DNA from: Calliopum simillimum
Taxonomy: Eukaryota; Arthropoda; Insecta; Diptera; Lauxaniidae
Assembly (NCBI GenBank): GCA_951812925.1
Contig: OX638371.1
Coordinates: forward strand, 37,856,101-37,920,100
Reading direction: 5' to 3'
DNA length: 64,000 nt
The position numbers were made by a program, and so were the translations under genes. A model generated the notes under the pieces. That model made no database searches. It was given only the letters and a program-made list of their open reading frames with translations, and was not told where the DNA came from. Positions 22,320-33,849 of this stretch are shown one piece after another. Every line of letters starts with the position of its first letter. Position 1 is the stretch's first letter.

Positions 22320-23660
22320 AACAAAGTTTTGCGTGCGTGTTGGTGCCCACCGCTGCTTATTATCAGAAACCATTCTTTGCTCATTACAAAATTTCACCTA
22401 TGATCATCAGATAAACTTAAAAAGGTGGGCATGGTATCTTGCAAACTTTCAACATTTCAGCACAATCTAAATTTCGCCAATCCACTGTGCATTCCTACCT
22501 CAATCAACGTGACCGAGCAACATCACGTTGCTTTTATTGCGACAGTTCATGCGAAAAGTTTTCGTCCCTCGCTCACCGGTTTTTTAAACAGCGACATTTT
22601 TTTTCTAACGGACAGACAGCGGAATTTAATTTCTTGTTATTGCTGCGCTCACCTGTGTTATAAAATTTTCATCAGAATTTTTTTTTTTTTTTTGGTTTTG
22701 CACAAGATTTTTGATATCCTTGCGGATTTTTGTTTTCAGTTAACATCAGCAAATTTAACTAGAAACAATATCAATCTCTAAAATCCTGACAGCAGGACAG
22801 ACATCAGCAGGATATTTTTTATGTTTTTTTTTTTTGCTGGTTCATTTCATTTCAGTCACAAAAAATCACTCGAGCAAAAATATGACATTTTTTCGCAAAA
22901 TTATGGCATTTGAGGCAAAAGCAAAAAAAAAAAAACTGCGAAGTTTGCTAGAAAAATATGAGAGCGAGAGAAACCTGGCATATGAGACTGTAATAATCTG
23001 TCTGCACTGGTATGTGAGTGGCAGCAGCAGCACTGTGTGTCATTCAACTTCTTTCCTGTGAATGTTTTTGTTCGTCCTTTCTTTTTGTGTCTCAGTGTGA
23101 GTGTCACTGATTTCTATTAACAATGGCAATCACGTGATTTGCTTGAAATGAAGAAATGCGTAGGAATTGAATTCTGTTTTTTTTTTGTTGATTTTCATCT
23201 TGCTGTTATTACAAGGATAATTGAAAAGGAGTCTTCTTCATCAGTGACATTTTGCTTTTAAATGCATTATCAGCGTATTACTTATTTACCTAATTTACTT
23301 GTACTCATGTGACAGAGCAGAGTTTTCTCATTGTTGGTATCTCTCTAAGCAAATTTAATTTAATCATGATATGCAGGTACAGCAGTTGACATGAAGTACC
23401 GACATTTAGATAATTGAATTTGAGATAAAATGCTATGAAATTGGAAATATTAATTAAATGGTGTCTAAGAAAGACAAAATAAAAAATTTGCTTCTTCATC
23501 TAAATTGATTTTGTTACGAGAAGTTTTTATCAATTGATAACATAATAGTTAGGTTTCATATGGTTTCAACTCGTGCTTTCGTTAGGGGTCGGTGATATAA
23601 CTTATAATGTAAAATCAGTTAAAAATAGTAAAAGTGCTATAATATTTAAAATAAGAAAAA
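22320..23660. other. unassigned sequence upstream of a copia relic
   Basis: Several overlapping short ORFs (22425-23107) share no recognisable domain. I could not find an LTR or primer-binding site for the relic that follows. Confidence 0.4.
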
Positions 23661-23661
23661 A

Positions 23662-25290
23662 ATGGTTTTTCAGATTACCAACCTCGAAAATGATAGCTGC
23701 TTAAGATTCGGAGATATAGCATTTCGCATAGGGTGCAAGACCCCTTTATTCAATAGCCCCAAGTTTGAAAATGTGAATGGTAAACACAATTTACATTCTG
23801 AAATATACCAAGAAGCTGCGATGTCATCTGCAAATTTGCCACAGATTGAACGCTTAAAGGGGCGTGAAAATTGGGACAACTGGAAATTTGCTGTAGAGGC
23901 ATATCTTCAAATGGAAGATTTATGGACATGTGTGAGTGGTACAGAAGCTGATTTAAAGAAGAATTCAGCTGCTAGATCAAAGTTGATTATGCTTGTGGAT
24001 CCAAGATTTTTATTAGTGTTTATAGATGACTGGTCTAGAAAAGTTTTTGCTTACTTTATTAAATCAAAAGATCAGGTAGTAAGCTGCTTTGAAGAATTCA
24101 AAAATCTGGCTGAAAACCAAACTGGGCAAAATATTAAAATCTTGAGAACTGACAACGGCACAGAATTTGTAAGCCAAAGGATGCAGGAATTATAAAATTG
24201 GTTGAAATAATTCATCGGACAACAGCGCCATATACCCCTGAGCCAAATGGTATGGTGGAAAGGATGAATAGAACTCTGATTGAGAAGGCTCGATGCTGAT
24301 TGATCGAATCGAATCTAAGTAAAAGCTACTGGGCGGAAGCTGTAAATACTGCAGTGTATCTTGTGAATAGGATACCTTGCAAGGGCTTAGAAAATTGTGT
24401 TCCTGAAGAGGTGGGACGAAAACCTTCTTTGAACCATTTAAGAGTGTTTGGTTGTAAGACAGTCTTGGAAGATCCAAAACAGAAGCGTCATAAGCTTGAT
24501 TCAAAGGGCAAAGAATCAATTTTTATTGGATATTATGACAAGTCTAAGGCGTACAGATTTTTGAATCCCAAATCCAAACAAGTGACTGTTACGCGAAATG
24601 CAATTTTTCTTGAAGATAAATTTATTAAAATTGATGACGAAGGAGTTGATGGTAACGTTTTTTACATAATTCCTGAAGAAAAAGAAAAGAAAATAACCGA
24701 TAATGGCGATAAAGTGACTTCTGTATCGGATGATTCTCAAGTAATTCCTGAACCCCATGAAGACTCAGAAAGTGTGGAACTAACAAGATTTTTGAGAATA
24801 ACAAAGCTACCGATACGATTTACGTCCATGGAAGTCAAATCAAATTCGGTTGAACCAAAAACCGTTCAAGAAGCTTTAGAATGCACTGAAGGAGGACTTT
24901 GGAGAGAAGCAATGGAGGAAGAATATCAGTCGCCAATAGACAACGGAGCCTGGATAGTCTGCGATCTACCTCCAATGAAGAAAACCATATCCAAGAAATG
25001 GTGCTTCAAGATCAAAAGAGACTCAGAGAGAAATGTTGAAAGATACAAAGCACGTTTAGTGATAAAGGGATTTTCGCAACGCAAAGGAATTGACTATGAG
25101 GAAACTTTTTCACCTGTAGCGCAATATTCCTCAATTCTTTTACTTTTGGCAATGGCTGTAAAATATGATCTTTATATTGATCAAATGGATGTTGTTACAA
25201 CATTCTTGCAAAGTCAATTGGAAGAAGACATTTATATGTCACAGCCTGAAGGATTTGATTCAATTCCAAACAAAAACATTAAAAAATTTA
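23662..25290 (+). pseudogene. copia-type gag-pol pseudogene
   Basis: The first ORF has a gag N-terminus (IERLKGRENWDNWKFAVEAY) that passes directly into an integrase core (FLLVFIDDWSRKVFAYFIKS; RTDNGTEF), so the rest of gag, the protease and the first part of integrase are deleted. After a stop at 24194 the frame shifts: PYTPEPNGMVERMNRTLIEK holds the third catalytic Glu, then come SYWAEAVNTAVYLVNRIP, HLRVFGCK and the RT start (WCFKIKRDSERNVERYKARL; IDYEETFSPVA; QMDVVTTFLQSQLEEDIYM). The RT stops before its YVDD box, where another repeat begins. Several frame breaks make it inactive. It is a different family from the copia at 40156. Confidence 0.85.
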
Positions 25291-25297
25291 TTTTTTT

Positions 25298-25655
25298 TTT
25301 AAGTTTTCGAAAGCCAAGCAGCGGTTTTTAAAAATTTCAATATGGTGACCTTGTAACACGCCTGAAAGAAGGCGTTATATATATATTTTTTTTCAATATT
25401 TTGGCATAAATTTCATCACTCGGGAGTTTTAGTGATCGCTGATTGTGAAACTGTAGTCAGAATTCGAGATCTCTTAAATCAAAGATGGCGAATGCAGTAT
25501 GGCGTGTCACAGTTTGGCAAAATTTTGCCTAATTCTCTATAAGTCATAAAAAAAAGCTGAAAATCTCCAACTATACAGCCATGATTTGTTAGCACTGGTC
25601 GCCGTATTAAAATTTTTAAAAACGCCCCTCGGCGTTCGAAAGCTTTTAAAAAAAT
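25298..25655. mobile_element. short foldback inserted in the copia RT
   Basis: Arms 25298-25350 and 25600-25655 are inverted copies (TTTCGAA.GCC..G.GG; GTTTTTAAAAATTT; ATA.GG.GACC). It begins where copia RT homology stops, consistent with insertion or a junction there. Confidence 0.55.
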
Positions 25656-25659
25656 GAAG

Positions 25660-26745
25660 TTTTTGATATCCAAAACTTTATTCATCGTCCACACAAATTA
25701 TGGAGACGGAAGTGGCACGGTTGACGTGAAACGTTTTCCCAAAAAAGTTTCTTTAGTTTTTTGATGAAGTTATGTTTCTACTTAGAATGCTTGCAGCTTC
25801 TAATGACGTGAGAATGATATATCTATGTCTAACCATTGAGAAATATTACATTTTCCGTGCCAATCTCAAACGGTCCAAAGTACACCATGCAAATGTACCT
25901 TGGACCATCAAAAATAAAAGAGAATACATTTTATATAGGTAATAAATTAGAAAGAACCATATATTATGTAAACAAAAACTATAGCACAAAAAAATCTATT
26001 TAGAAAAAAGCAATTAACTAAACAAACACTGGTTGCAAATAAATACATAAACCACGTAAATAATAACAATATATTACATGTAGTGTAGTCCAAAAACATA
26101 TTTTTACACACCAAAAACACTTTTTCCGTCACTTTGAACACACGCATACTGTTTGACGGTCTGAAGACTACTAAGATCAATCAGCGGCATGAGCGGAAAA
26201 GTTCATTGAAGAACATCTTCGTACACATGCAGCTGTTTAGTGGCAATCGACACTCGAACCGAGGTATACTTGGGCCAAGGTACACACATATCCCCTACAA
26301 ATAACGTTAACAAATAGTTTGATAAGTTCAAATACTTAAATGTTGGCATGATTAAATTCAAATTTCGGGAAGTTTGACAGAAAAGCAATTTGTCATACAG
26401 ATAAGCCTGTTTTTTATTGTATACAAATAATATTGTGCAATAATACAGAATTTCTTATTTAAAGTAACTCTTTAGACTGCAATTAAGTATCCCAAAACTC
26501 AAAGTAGAGATATGGTCAAACCTATTAACACCGTATACATAACGGGCAGCATTATTGTTGGCAACTTGTATGAAGTGAACATGAGTTCAATCCACTATAA
26601 ACTACTTCCGGGTAAGTTATTATATGAACTATAAGTTTCAATTCCTGATGAAATTCTAAGGTTTCTTAGGGAGCAATAAATTTTACTTACAACATAGTTT
26701 ATGTGGTTTACACAGTTTAAGGAAGAATTTATTTTAAATCCTAGG
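25660..26745. other. unassigned sequence with a 13-bp-stem hairpin
   Basis: GGTCCAAAGTACA (25872-25884) and TGTACCTTGGACC (25894-25906) form a near-perfect stem with a 9-base loop. GGGCCAAGGTACACAC recurs near 26271. No gene seen. Confidence 0.45.
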
Positions 26746-26749
26746 TTCT

Positions 26750-27600
26750 TAAATTTTCACAAATTTAAATTTTATTAAGAAAGATTGATGGCAAGTCTTC
26801 AAAAGGATAGCATTCTCTCGAAGTGGGCAACTCATACGACATTAATGGATTTAGACAAAGTCCATTTTGAATGGCTCATTTTCTTATACTGTCCAGATCT
26901 TCATTCACTCTAAAGCACAAATCTTCAATCAGACCAATGGGTCTTGATAGGTAGAGTTGGAGAACATCAGCAAATGCGTACATAGTAACACTATTACACA
27001 CAGAAAAAATATCATTGACGAATAGCGTAAATAAAAGTGGACCTAATACTGAGCCCTGTGGTACTCCACAGTTAATGGATAAGTACTGTGAACATTTATT
27101 ACCAATTTTTGTTTTCTGGGTTCTACCAACAAGGTAGCGCTTGATAAGAAGGACAGCAGCCGTTATAGAAAATCCAAAGCGGGTATTTAGTTTTTTTCCT
27201 AACAACCCATGGTCTACACTGTCAAAAGCCTTAGATAAGTCTAAAAGACAGAGCAATGTAATAAATTCTTTGTCATACGAAATTCTAATGACATTAATAA
27301 TCTTCACAAATGTAGTGGAACAGCTATGCCTTGAAGGAAAACCAGATTGCAATGGTGATACAAGATTATACCTGTTTAAATGCATGAGTTTTTGATTAGC
27401 CTTCAAAGACTCGCAGACTTTAGAGATGTATGACAATATACTTATGGGCCTAAAGTCATTAGGTTCACAAGCTGCTGAATTTTCGCAATAGGAATTATTG
27501 TAGTCTTCTTCCACTGGCTGGAAATATTGAGCTATGATTGATGATGTGTGTAAGGGGACTAATAACATAGGGCAATACAAGTCTTAAAAACTTAAGAGAA
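26750..27600 (-). pseudogene. non-LTR retrotransposon RT fragment (Jockey/CR1-like)
   Basis: A 234-aa minus-strand ORF (27580-26876) holds consecutive RT blocks: NDFRPISILSYISKVCESL, LQSGFPSRHSCSTTF, LLDLSKAFDSVDHGLLGKKL, CGVPQGSVLGPLLFTLFVND and YAFADVLQLY. The last is the catalytic box, normally (Y/F)ADD; here the second Asp is Val, so the enzyme would be dead. Homology continues past the stop as AIQNGLCLNP, with a Trp codon mutated to stop. The N-terminal part before DFRPIS is frameshifted. The motif spacing is that of Jockey/CR1-group LINEs. Confidence 0.8.
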
Positions 27601-28159
27601 ATATATGCAGGCATAAAGATGGGAGAAGGTTGTCTTTAGTGATGGACAATAAATCAAATGCTAGTGAAATGTCCTTATACATGAGTTATAAAATGAAACA
27701 GACATAGAGGAAAAAATTGAATTTGCTAATTATTAAGAGGTCGAGGAGAATTTTTTTTCCGTTAGAAATCATTTCAGATAAAAGATTTCTAAATGGGTGG
27801 CTTGCAGCGAACTTTTTTTCTTGTATCAGGGTCGATACTATATATCTAGTGCTAATGTTAAAGAAAATGTGAGTAAAAGTCAAGACTTTCTAAGTCAATA
27901 AGGCAGATTATGACGTTTTTCTTATGAAAATCGATGTCGAATCGACATCATGTTTTAAAAAAATTTATAAAAAAAGAGCGTTAGCAATCATATGCATACA
28001 GATGGTTACTAGTAAAAAGAGAAATGAAGAACGATGGTAACTGCAATGCAGAAAACAAAAATACGATTTACTTTTTTTATGCCTTCGATAACAGTTTAAT
28101 CGGTTAATAATTATAATCATTCAGACTTCTATTATTAACTTATGACCATAAATTACTAC
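27601..28159. other. spacer, includes 3' flank of the peritrophin gene
   Basis: No LINE homology is recognisable here. Downstream of the peritrophin stop the minus strand has ATTAAA near 28100 as a possible poly(A) signal; no AATAAA was seen close by. Confidence 0.4.
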
Positions 28160-29149
28160 TTAATCCTTTCCAACATTTTCAGGTTCACGGCATGACTCCT
28201 TAAGAGGATCGAATACAAGTCCAGGAGTACAATCTAAAGTGATGCCTTTGCCTTCAATACAGAAGTAGTAATGATCTGAACGTAAATGTGGAAGGAAATG
28301 CAATCCTTGCGATGGACAGTCATTGTTTGCATGTCGTGGTGGAGTCTTAGCAATATTACGTGGTGGTTTTTTAATCTAAACATAATGAAATAACACATAT
28401 GACAATAGTTTCCATAAAACAGGAAAAAAAATTACTTACAGTGCAATTAGCAATTGAAGGATAAGAGCAACAGTTGCATTTAGGATTGAAGTGCAGGCCC
28501 TTTGTACATGTCTGAGTAATGAGTTTACCATCCATACATACATAATATCTGTGAATAAATTAAATATATATAAATGTATATATGAAAATGTTTGTTTTGC
28601 ATACATACTTATCACATGCTGTTTTACTGGGTACAAAAGTTATATTTTTGGGATGATTGAAAATGCTGCACCAATTTTCTGCACAATCAACAGTTTCTGG
28701 AAAATCACATTTTTGCGTTTTTTTATTATATTGAAGGCCATCAAAGCATTCGCTTAGTACTGGAGTACCGGCGTAGCAAAGTACATATTTGGTACAAGTT
28801 TTGTCATAACTGTATGATGATAATTTGGATTTATCACACTTAGGTAGACAACGAGCTAAATTGCGATATGTACATGATTGATCTAGGGTATCGAATAACT
28901 TATCGCCAGGACAATTTTGCAATTTTGGAGATTGGTTCATACAAACATAGTACTGGGAACAGTTATTGATTACAGGTAGGAATACTTTATCTGCAACACC
29001 ACCGCAAACATTCACATTTGCATGGAGACCGCTAAAGGACGCAATTAAAGTAATGGTAAAAGTAAAGAATTGCACTGAAAATTAAAAGAAATGAAATAAG
29101 TTGAATTGACTGTACTCTGCATGATAACAGTGTGTTATATGTACCTACT
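28160..29149 (-). CDS. secreted peritrophin-A-type chitin-binding protein, 4 exons
   Basis: Coding exons (minus) are 29149; 29074-28609; 28548-28440; 28375-28160, together 792 nt or 263 aa. Introns have GT...AG ends (GTAGGT...TTTCAG; GTATGT...CACAG; GTAAGT...TTTAG). Splicing joins the terminal A of TTTTAAAA to TG, creating the start in a good context; without this there is no in-frame ATG. A signal peptide covers residues 1-19 (FFTFTITLIASFSG core). Four six-cysteine chitin-binding type-2 domains follow at about 24-76, 80-131, 136-191 and 212-254, with aromatic-rich YYVC/YVLC/YYVC/YYFC motifs. Such proteins bind chitin in the gut peritrophic matrix or cuticle. No break is seen, so it is probably functional. 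The exact ortholog is not identified. Confidence 0.88.
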
Positions 29150-29212
29150 TTTAAAACGATCTGACGAAATTCGAACCGTAAATTATAAAATAAAATATAT
29201 ACTTTTACTAGC

Positions 29213-29221
29213 CTTTATATA
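29213..29221 (-). promoter_or_regulatory. TATA box of the peritrophin gene
   Basis: TATATAAAG on the minus strand lies about 64 bp upstream of the last base of the inferred first exon. A TCAGA initiator-like motif lies ~45 bp downstream, near 29170. The 5' UTR would then be very short. Confidence 0.65.
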
Positions 29222-29452
29222 CTCGGCCTCGTTTTTCATTGATCTGTATGATACAACAAGCAATTAGGTACTGCTATGCACAGTAAAACATCGATTAACA
29301 TTCTCTGTCGATTTCTTGGCGATGCAATTTATAATTAAACGGGTACGATTAAATAACGCTCCAATTTAGGTACGGCTTGAATTTACCATTCATAGTACTT
29401 AATTTTCTATGGTTTTTATTGTTGGCTTGTTTATTTCACTTACATTGAGAAA

Positions 29453-30235
29453 AGGGTATGTTTCCCTCACAGAAATATATTTCATTGAACATTCTAGAAA
29501 ATATTTGTAAATAATTAACAAATTTCGGTAAATATTAATGTGCCTTTAATTGGACCTTGAAATATTGTTGATTGGGCCAAAAATGATATCTGTTTGATGG
29601 AGTGTCAAATATTTGCTATAAATTAAAAAAAAAACATTGTCTGGGGTTCGAGTGCATTCATTGAAAAAAATAAAATAATCAAAAAAAAAAAAAAAAAAAA
29701 CATCATAAAATATAACATACGCTATGAAAGTAAAAAAATAAAATAATTTAAAAAAAAAAACACTTTCTTGTCTGGGATTCGAACATAAGTCAAACGTCTT
29801 ATGCATTGAGCTACCTACATCTACAATGATTTAAAAAAGTATTGAAAAACTTTAAATTTGTATAGACGGAGTTAGCTGAATGCATAAAACGTCTATCTGA
29901 TATCCTGGAGGTTGTATGTTCGAATCCCAGACGAGAAAGTGTTTTTTTTTTAATAATAATTTTATTTTATAATTTTATTCATAACTTTATTGTCATGATA
30001 GTTCCTTATTAATAAAAAGATAAATAATAATAAAGGCCTTAATAAAAAATAATAAAGGTCTTTATATTCAAACATATATTTGGTAATTATCAACAAATAT
30101 ACGATTTAACCAATAAAATTGCTCAAATATGCCGCTTATTAAATAATATCAAATACTCGATTCGCCTATATCAAATATATTATTTGTTAATTATTACCAA
30201 ATTTTGATGTTTATAATCATTCTGTTTTCTCAGTG
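29453..30235. mobile_element. CACTGAGAAAA-TIR element with divergent tRNA-like modules (copy 2)
   Basis: TA at 29451-29452 and 30236-30237 flanks CATTGAGAAAAGGGTAT and, inverted, CACTGAGAAAACAGAAT. A reverse tRNA-like module spans 29764-29820 and a fuller forward one 29863-29938 (A-box TTAGCTGAATG 29872-29882; B-box GTTCGAATCCC 29918-29928). Each is followed by a T-run in its own direction. Confidence 0.85.
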
Positions 30236-30377
30236 TACCATTGCATATTGTTTTTTCAACTAGTGCTTCGAATTTTTTCATATTTCTTCAGGAGATTGTT
30301 CTTTTTCATTGCTGTTTATATTGTTATAAATTTTAGTGCTCATTAGCAGATTTATTACCTTGTGGCATTTACTTATA

Positions 30378-30600
30378 TTTACTAATATTATAAATGCGAA
30401 AGTAACTCTATCTGTCTGTCTGTTTGTTACCTTTTCACGCCTAAGCCGTTGAATCAATTTAGATGCAATTTGGTATGGAGATAGTAAGAGATCTTAGGAT
30501 AGACATGGGATAGTTTCTACCTCTAAAATGATCCTAAAAGTGGGTGAAAAGGAGGGTGGAAATTTGTATGACAAATCAATTTTTTCTCGAATATGTATAT
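30378..30600 (+). mobile_element. Lep1-like Helitron fragment
   Basis: ACTAATATTATAAATGCGAA, GTAACTCTATCTGTCTGTCT, TTCACGCCTAAGCCGTTGAA and GCAATTTGGTATGGAGATAG follow in order. This string of motifs is the conserved head of a Helitron-type repeat well known from Lepidoptera and other insects. A GTGGGTGAAAAGGAGGGTGG block follows. No 3' terminus was identified, so it is probably truncated. Confidence 0.6.
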
Positions 30601-30659
30601 TCTCATTTGATATAGATGGCATAGATTTTGTTGTTGTTAACATTTTGAACAATAAATCA

Positions 30660-31795
30660 ACAAAAACGTAGATACTGTGTTGTGCAAAATATTTGCAACC
30701 AAAAAAACATTAAACTGAATTTTTGGCCACTAAAACAGATGCAAATAAAATACTTAGTACATATGTATGTTAAGCACAGAAACTTAATGAAATTTAAACA
30801 GCTCTTTGTGTTGCTTGACGCTTGGCATCAAAAGCATGATAGACACTTCAGCACGAGACATTGCTGCAATGGCAGGTACCACGAAATCTACAATGTAAAG
30901 ACTAAAAGAAAAAAAATTAGATGAAAACCTAGAGTTTAAAAAGTACCAGCCGAGCCCGAAAGTTATTTGATTTCGTATTACTCTAAAAAGGCTCTTTCTG
31001 ATAGCCAGAATTCTTATGTGGTATGTCGTTATGTTTGTTAATACGAAAAAAGGTGTGACATTACGAAAAAAACTTATATGAGTTATGTTAAAAGAACTAA
31101 TAAAGTAATTTTTCTGGAATTTATTAAAGAGTGTTTACTTAAAACAAGGTGTCTCCACCATAAAAGTCTGCCTTATATCACAAATGGGTGTGGCATAGAA
31201 GTAATAATGAGATTTGATGTGGATCAGTTGTTAAGAATATTTGGTTAAAATTTGAGATGAGAAGATACGAGGTATAAAAAAAATAGCCCAAACGTAGTAA
31301 AAAAGTGGAGATATCAGATTTGCGGTTTTCAAAAAATAAAGCCTGTTTGTCGAATTCTTCGATTTGTAGGTAAATTCGTGTGAAGATTCCATATGGTTAT
31401 GGATAAAACTATTAACGAAAATCAGCCTACCGATTTTTTGTTAATGTTGGTGCTTTTTACTCAAAAACATGAAACAGTGAGATCACACCACAAAAAGACC
31501 ACTTGACACATGCTTTGATAGTAGCTAGTATTGAAATCATTATCAGAGATGATGTTTTTTTTTTAATTCTCGAGTATTTCGGTGTTTTAGTGGTATTGTG
31601 AAGTCCCACAGTTTTGCATTCGGTAGAGAAGTTCATAAAGCTACCATACCAAAAAGCGTTCTAAGGTATCAATACATACTATGTACATACAAAAAATTTA
31701 CAATATTTCAGAAATATGTGGAGAAGACCGTACGATACACTCGAAGAAACAACTGTACGAATCTTAATGAAGGGTCTTAAGAAAAAGTAAAATAT
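30660..31795. other. unassigned sequence
   Basis: The ORFs at 30682-30924 and 31598-31780 carry no recognisable domain. Confidence 0.45.
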
Positions 31796-31796
31796 T

Positions 31797-32195
31797 TAAG
31801 GTTAGGTTAGGTTAAAGTGGCGGCTTAGCGATGCAAGCTAAACCCTAAGTAGCACTAAAAGTGCCATTTTAATACCACAAAAGTGATCCGACAGACTGGT
31901 ATAAGTGGATGTGAAAATTTTTAAAATTACCTAACTAACGATATCTATATCCAGTTAGTCCTATTAAGGTAATTGAGCAGCGAGCCAATTTCGATGTTGG
32001 CGAATTCGCTGAGTGTATTGAAGAATGGCTTTCCTAGTGATTTAAGTCTAGCTCTAGCCAGAGCTGGGCAGTCAAAGAGAAAGTGTTCAAGAGATTCTTG
32101 CTCGTTTACATCTAAGCAACTCCGACAAAAGGAGTTGAAAGGGATGCCTAGTTTTTCAGCATGCTTGCCGATGGCCCAGTGTCTTGAAGAGTATG
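31797..32195 (-). pseudogene. 5'-truncated LINE, C-terminal zinc knuckle and 3' end
   Basis: On the minus strand, HWAIGKHAEKLGIPFNSF is followed by CRSC....ESLEHFLFDCPALARARLKSLG, a CCHC-type motif (C-x2-C...H-x4-C) found at the C-terminus of I/Jockey-group LINE ORF2 proteins. The frame ends at RTNWI. About 130 bases of 3' UTR follow, finishing with a TAACCTAACCTAACC tail at 31799-31815, the expected 3' terminus. Everything upstream of the last ~80 codons is missing, as in typical 5'-truncated insertions. Confidence 0.75.
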
Positions 32196-32199
32196 AAAA

Positions 32200-32967
32200 T
32201 ATTTAAAGGAAAATAATTATTTTTTAACAGTTTTAGGAATATTTGCGTTATGTTTATTTTGTATACTACCCATAAATAAAAAACAGATAAAAAACTTAAA
32301 AAGATTCATTAACGATTTTTTAATTGATGAAAAACAAAGTGTAAAATAATTGCATCTCACCTAAAACCTCATATTTTGATATGTAAGTACCTTTTCACTT
32401 AAATTTTTTTAATTATTTAAATAGCATACGTATGAAGATTAATAAAAGTTTCGGGAAAAAATATGCCATTGGAAGTACTACTACGCAGACGAAGACGCGG
32501 GTAAAAGCTAGTTTATTATAAATTTGCGCAAAGGCTTCCTGACACCTTAAAGTGACCAGAGAAATTATCCTACTGCACTGGACACTTTTTATAGTATCCA
32601 AAAAGTGTACGTAGTTACTAGAAGGACACTTACTGTAGTTTGTCACTAAGGTTCCTGGGCAACTTAAGCGACTAGAGATTCTGTTTAAAACCAACTAAAT
32701 AAAAGCATTTTGCAATAAAAAAAAAAAAAAATAGTTTGTACCGCTGACGCGTACCTCAGCCCAATGCCAAAACAATCGCTACAGAAGTAATGATAGGTTG
32801 CACTAAAATGTCGGGAAAATCTGAAAGCCAAAAACAAATCCAACAGTGAGAATCAGCTTATCGTTTGGCCAAACTTCATTAGTTTCATTGTTGAGAAGCA
32901 TTCAAATTGCAATTGAAAATTTGTTCAGCTTTTAAAATTGCAAGCTTAATTATTTAACGATTGAATA
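32200..32967. other. unassigned AT-rich sequence
   Basis: No feature recognised. The 93-aa ORF at 32413-32694 has no domain I can name. Confidence 0.45.
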
Positions 32968-32969
32968 TA

Positions 32970-33845
32970 GGGGAAAGTGGGGAATCGTGGGCCATGGGGA
33001 ATCGTGAGCCACCGCCACCTTTTGGTAGTATGTCGAGATAAATAGTTAAATGCAACTGTAATCGTTTTCTCTTAGCCTCAACTTATTTTTACATTGGTTG
33101 TTGACAAACGTACGCGTTTTATTTGCTTTGTACAATACTCGCCCAAAAAAAGTATCTGCAAAACTTTTTTTGCGTGTTTGATTTCCATCATTCTTGGACG
33201 AATTGCTACGACAAAACACAGGTAAATATGTTTTTTATTATCGTTGGACCTTTGCCTTTCAACATACAAATGTAATTTTGCATGACACTTCAACAAGTCA
33301 ATTACACGCCGTTGTTTTGCAAAAAGTAGCTTGTGGGGAATCGTGAGCCACTTCGTGGGCCACCCGTGTTTTGACAATTTTCGTATCAATACACATTTGT
33401 ATGTTGTGTTTATCATGTTTTGTGCAAAATGGAGGCTGTGAATAAATAAAACAATAAATACATATTTTGTATCAAATTTTCCTATTTCCCAAATTGCGTA
33501 TATGATTGATCGTGCATAACCCTTCTTCTTCATTTTGTCGATTAAAATAACTTTACTTGTGATTTCAACTAATTCAATAAAGTTTTGCATCATAATTGTT
33601 TGATTTTTACTTAATTACGGCGGTGGCCCACGATTCCCCACCATTTTTGAAAATTGCAAAAACACTAATTTTTTTCAAACCACGAAAAGTCGGAAAAATC
33701 AAAAGAATTGTTAGAAAGTGTTATAGTCAAAAGTTACCTAACTTCATGTAGAATAACATACCATATTACAATTTGCGAAATTTTTTATTTTTTTTGAAGA
33801 TATTTAACAAAATAAAAACGTGGCCCACGATTCCCCACCTTCCCC
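32970..33845. mobile_element. TA-flanked MITE, ends GGGGAAAGTGGGGAATCGTG
   Basis: The left end GGGGAAAGTGGGGAATCGTG and right end (inverted) GGGGAAGGTGGGGAATCGTG both continue GGCCA. TA at 32968-32969 and 33846-33847. GGGGAATCGTGAGCCAC is repeated internally. It is related to the elements at 3428 and 4347 by its GGGGAAAGTGGGG core. The 171-aa minus ORF (33078-33593) has no recognisable transposase motif and may be chance. Confidence 0.85.
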
Positions 33846-33849
33846 TACA

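Noticed and set aside
21764..22384. Five overlapping minus-strand ORFs of SLVLGPW repeats
   Set aside because: Frame-independent translations of the 7-bp satellite.
29073..29075. GTG start codon for the peritrophin
   Set aside because: The first G is the last base of a TTTTCAG acceptor; the A|TG splice gives a normal start.
29863..29938. Functional tRNA gene
   Set aside because: A and B boxes are present but acceptor and T stems do not pair; identical modules sit in transposons.
33078..33593. 171-aa ORF inside the TA element
   Set aside because: No transposase motif, composition like random AT-rich DNA; the element is otherwise MITE-like.
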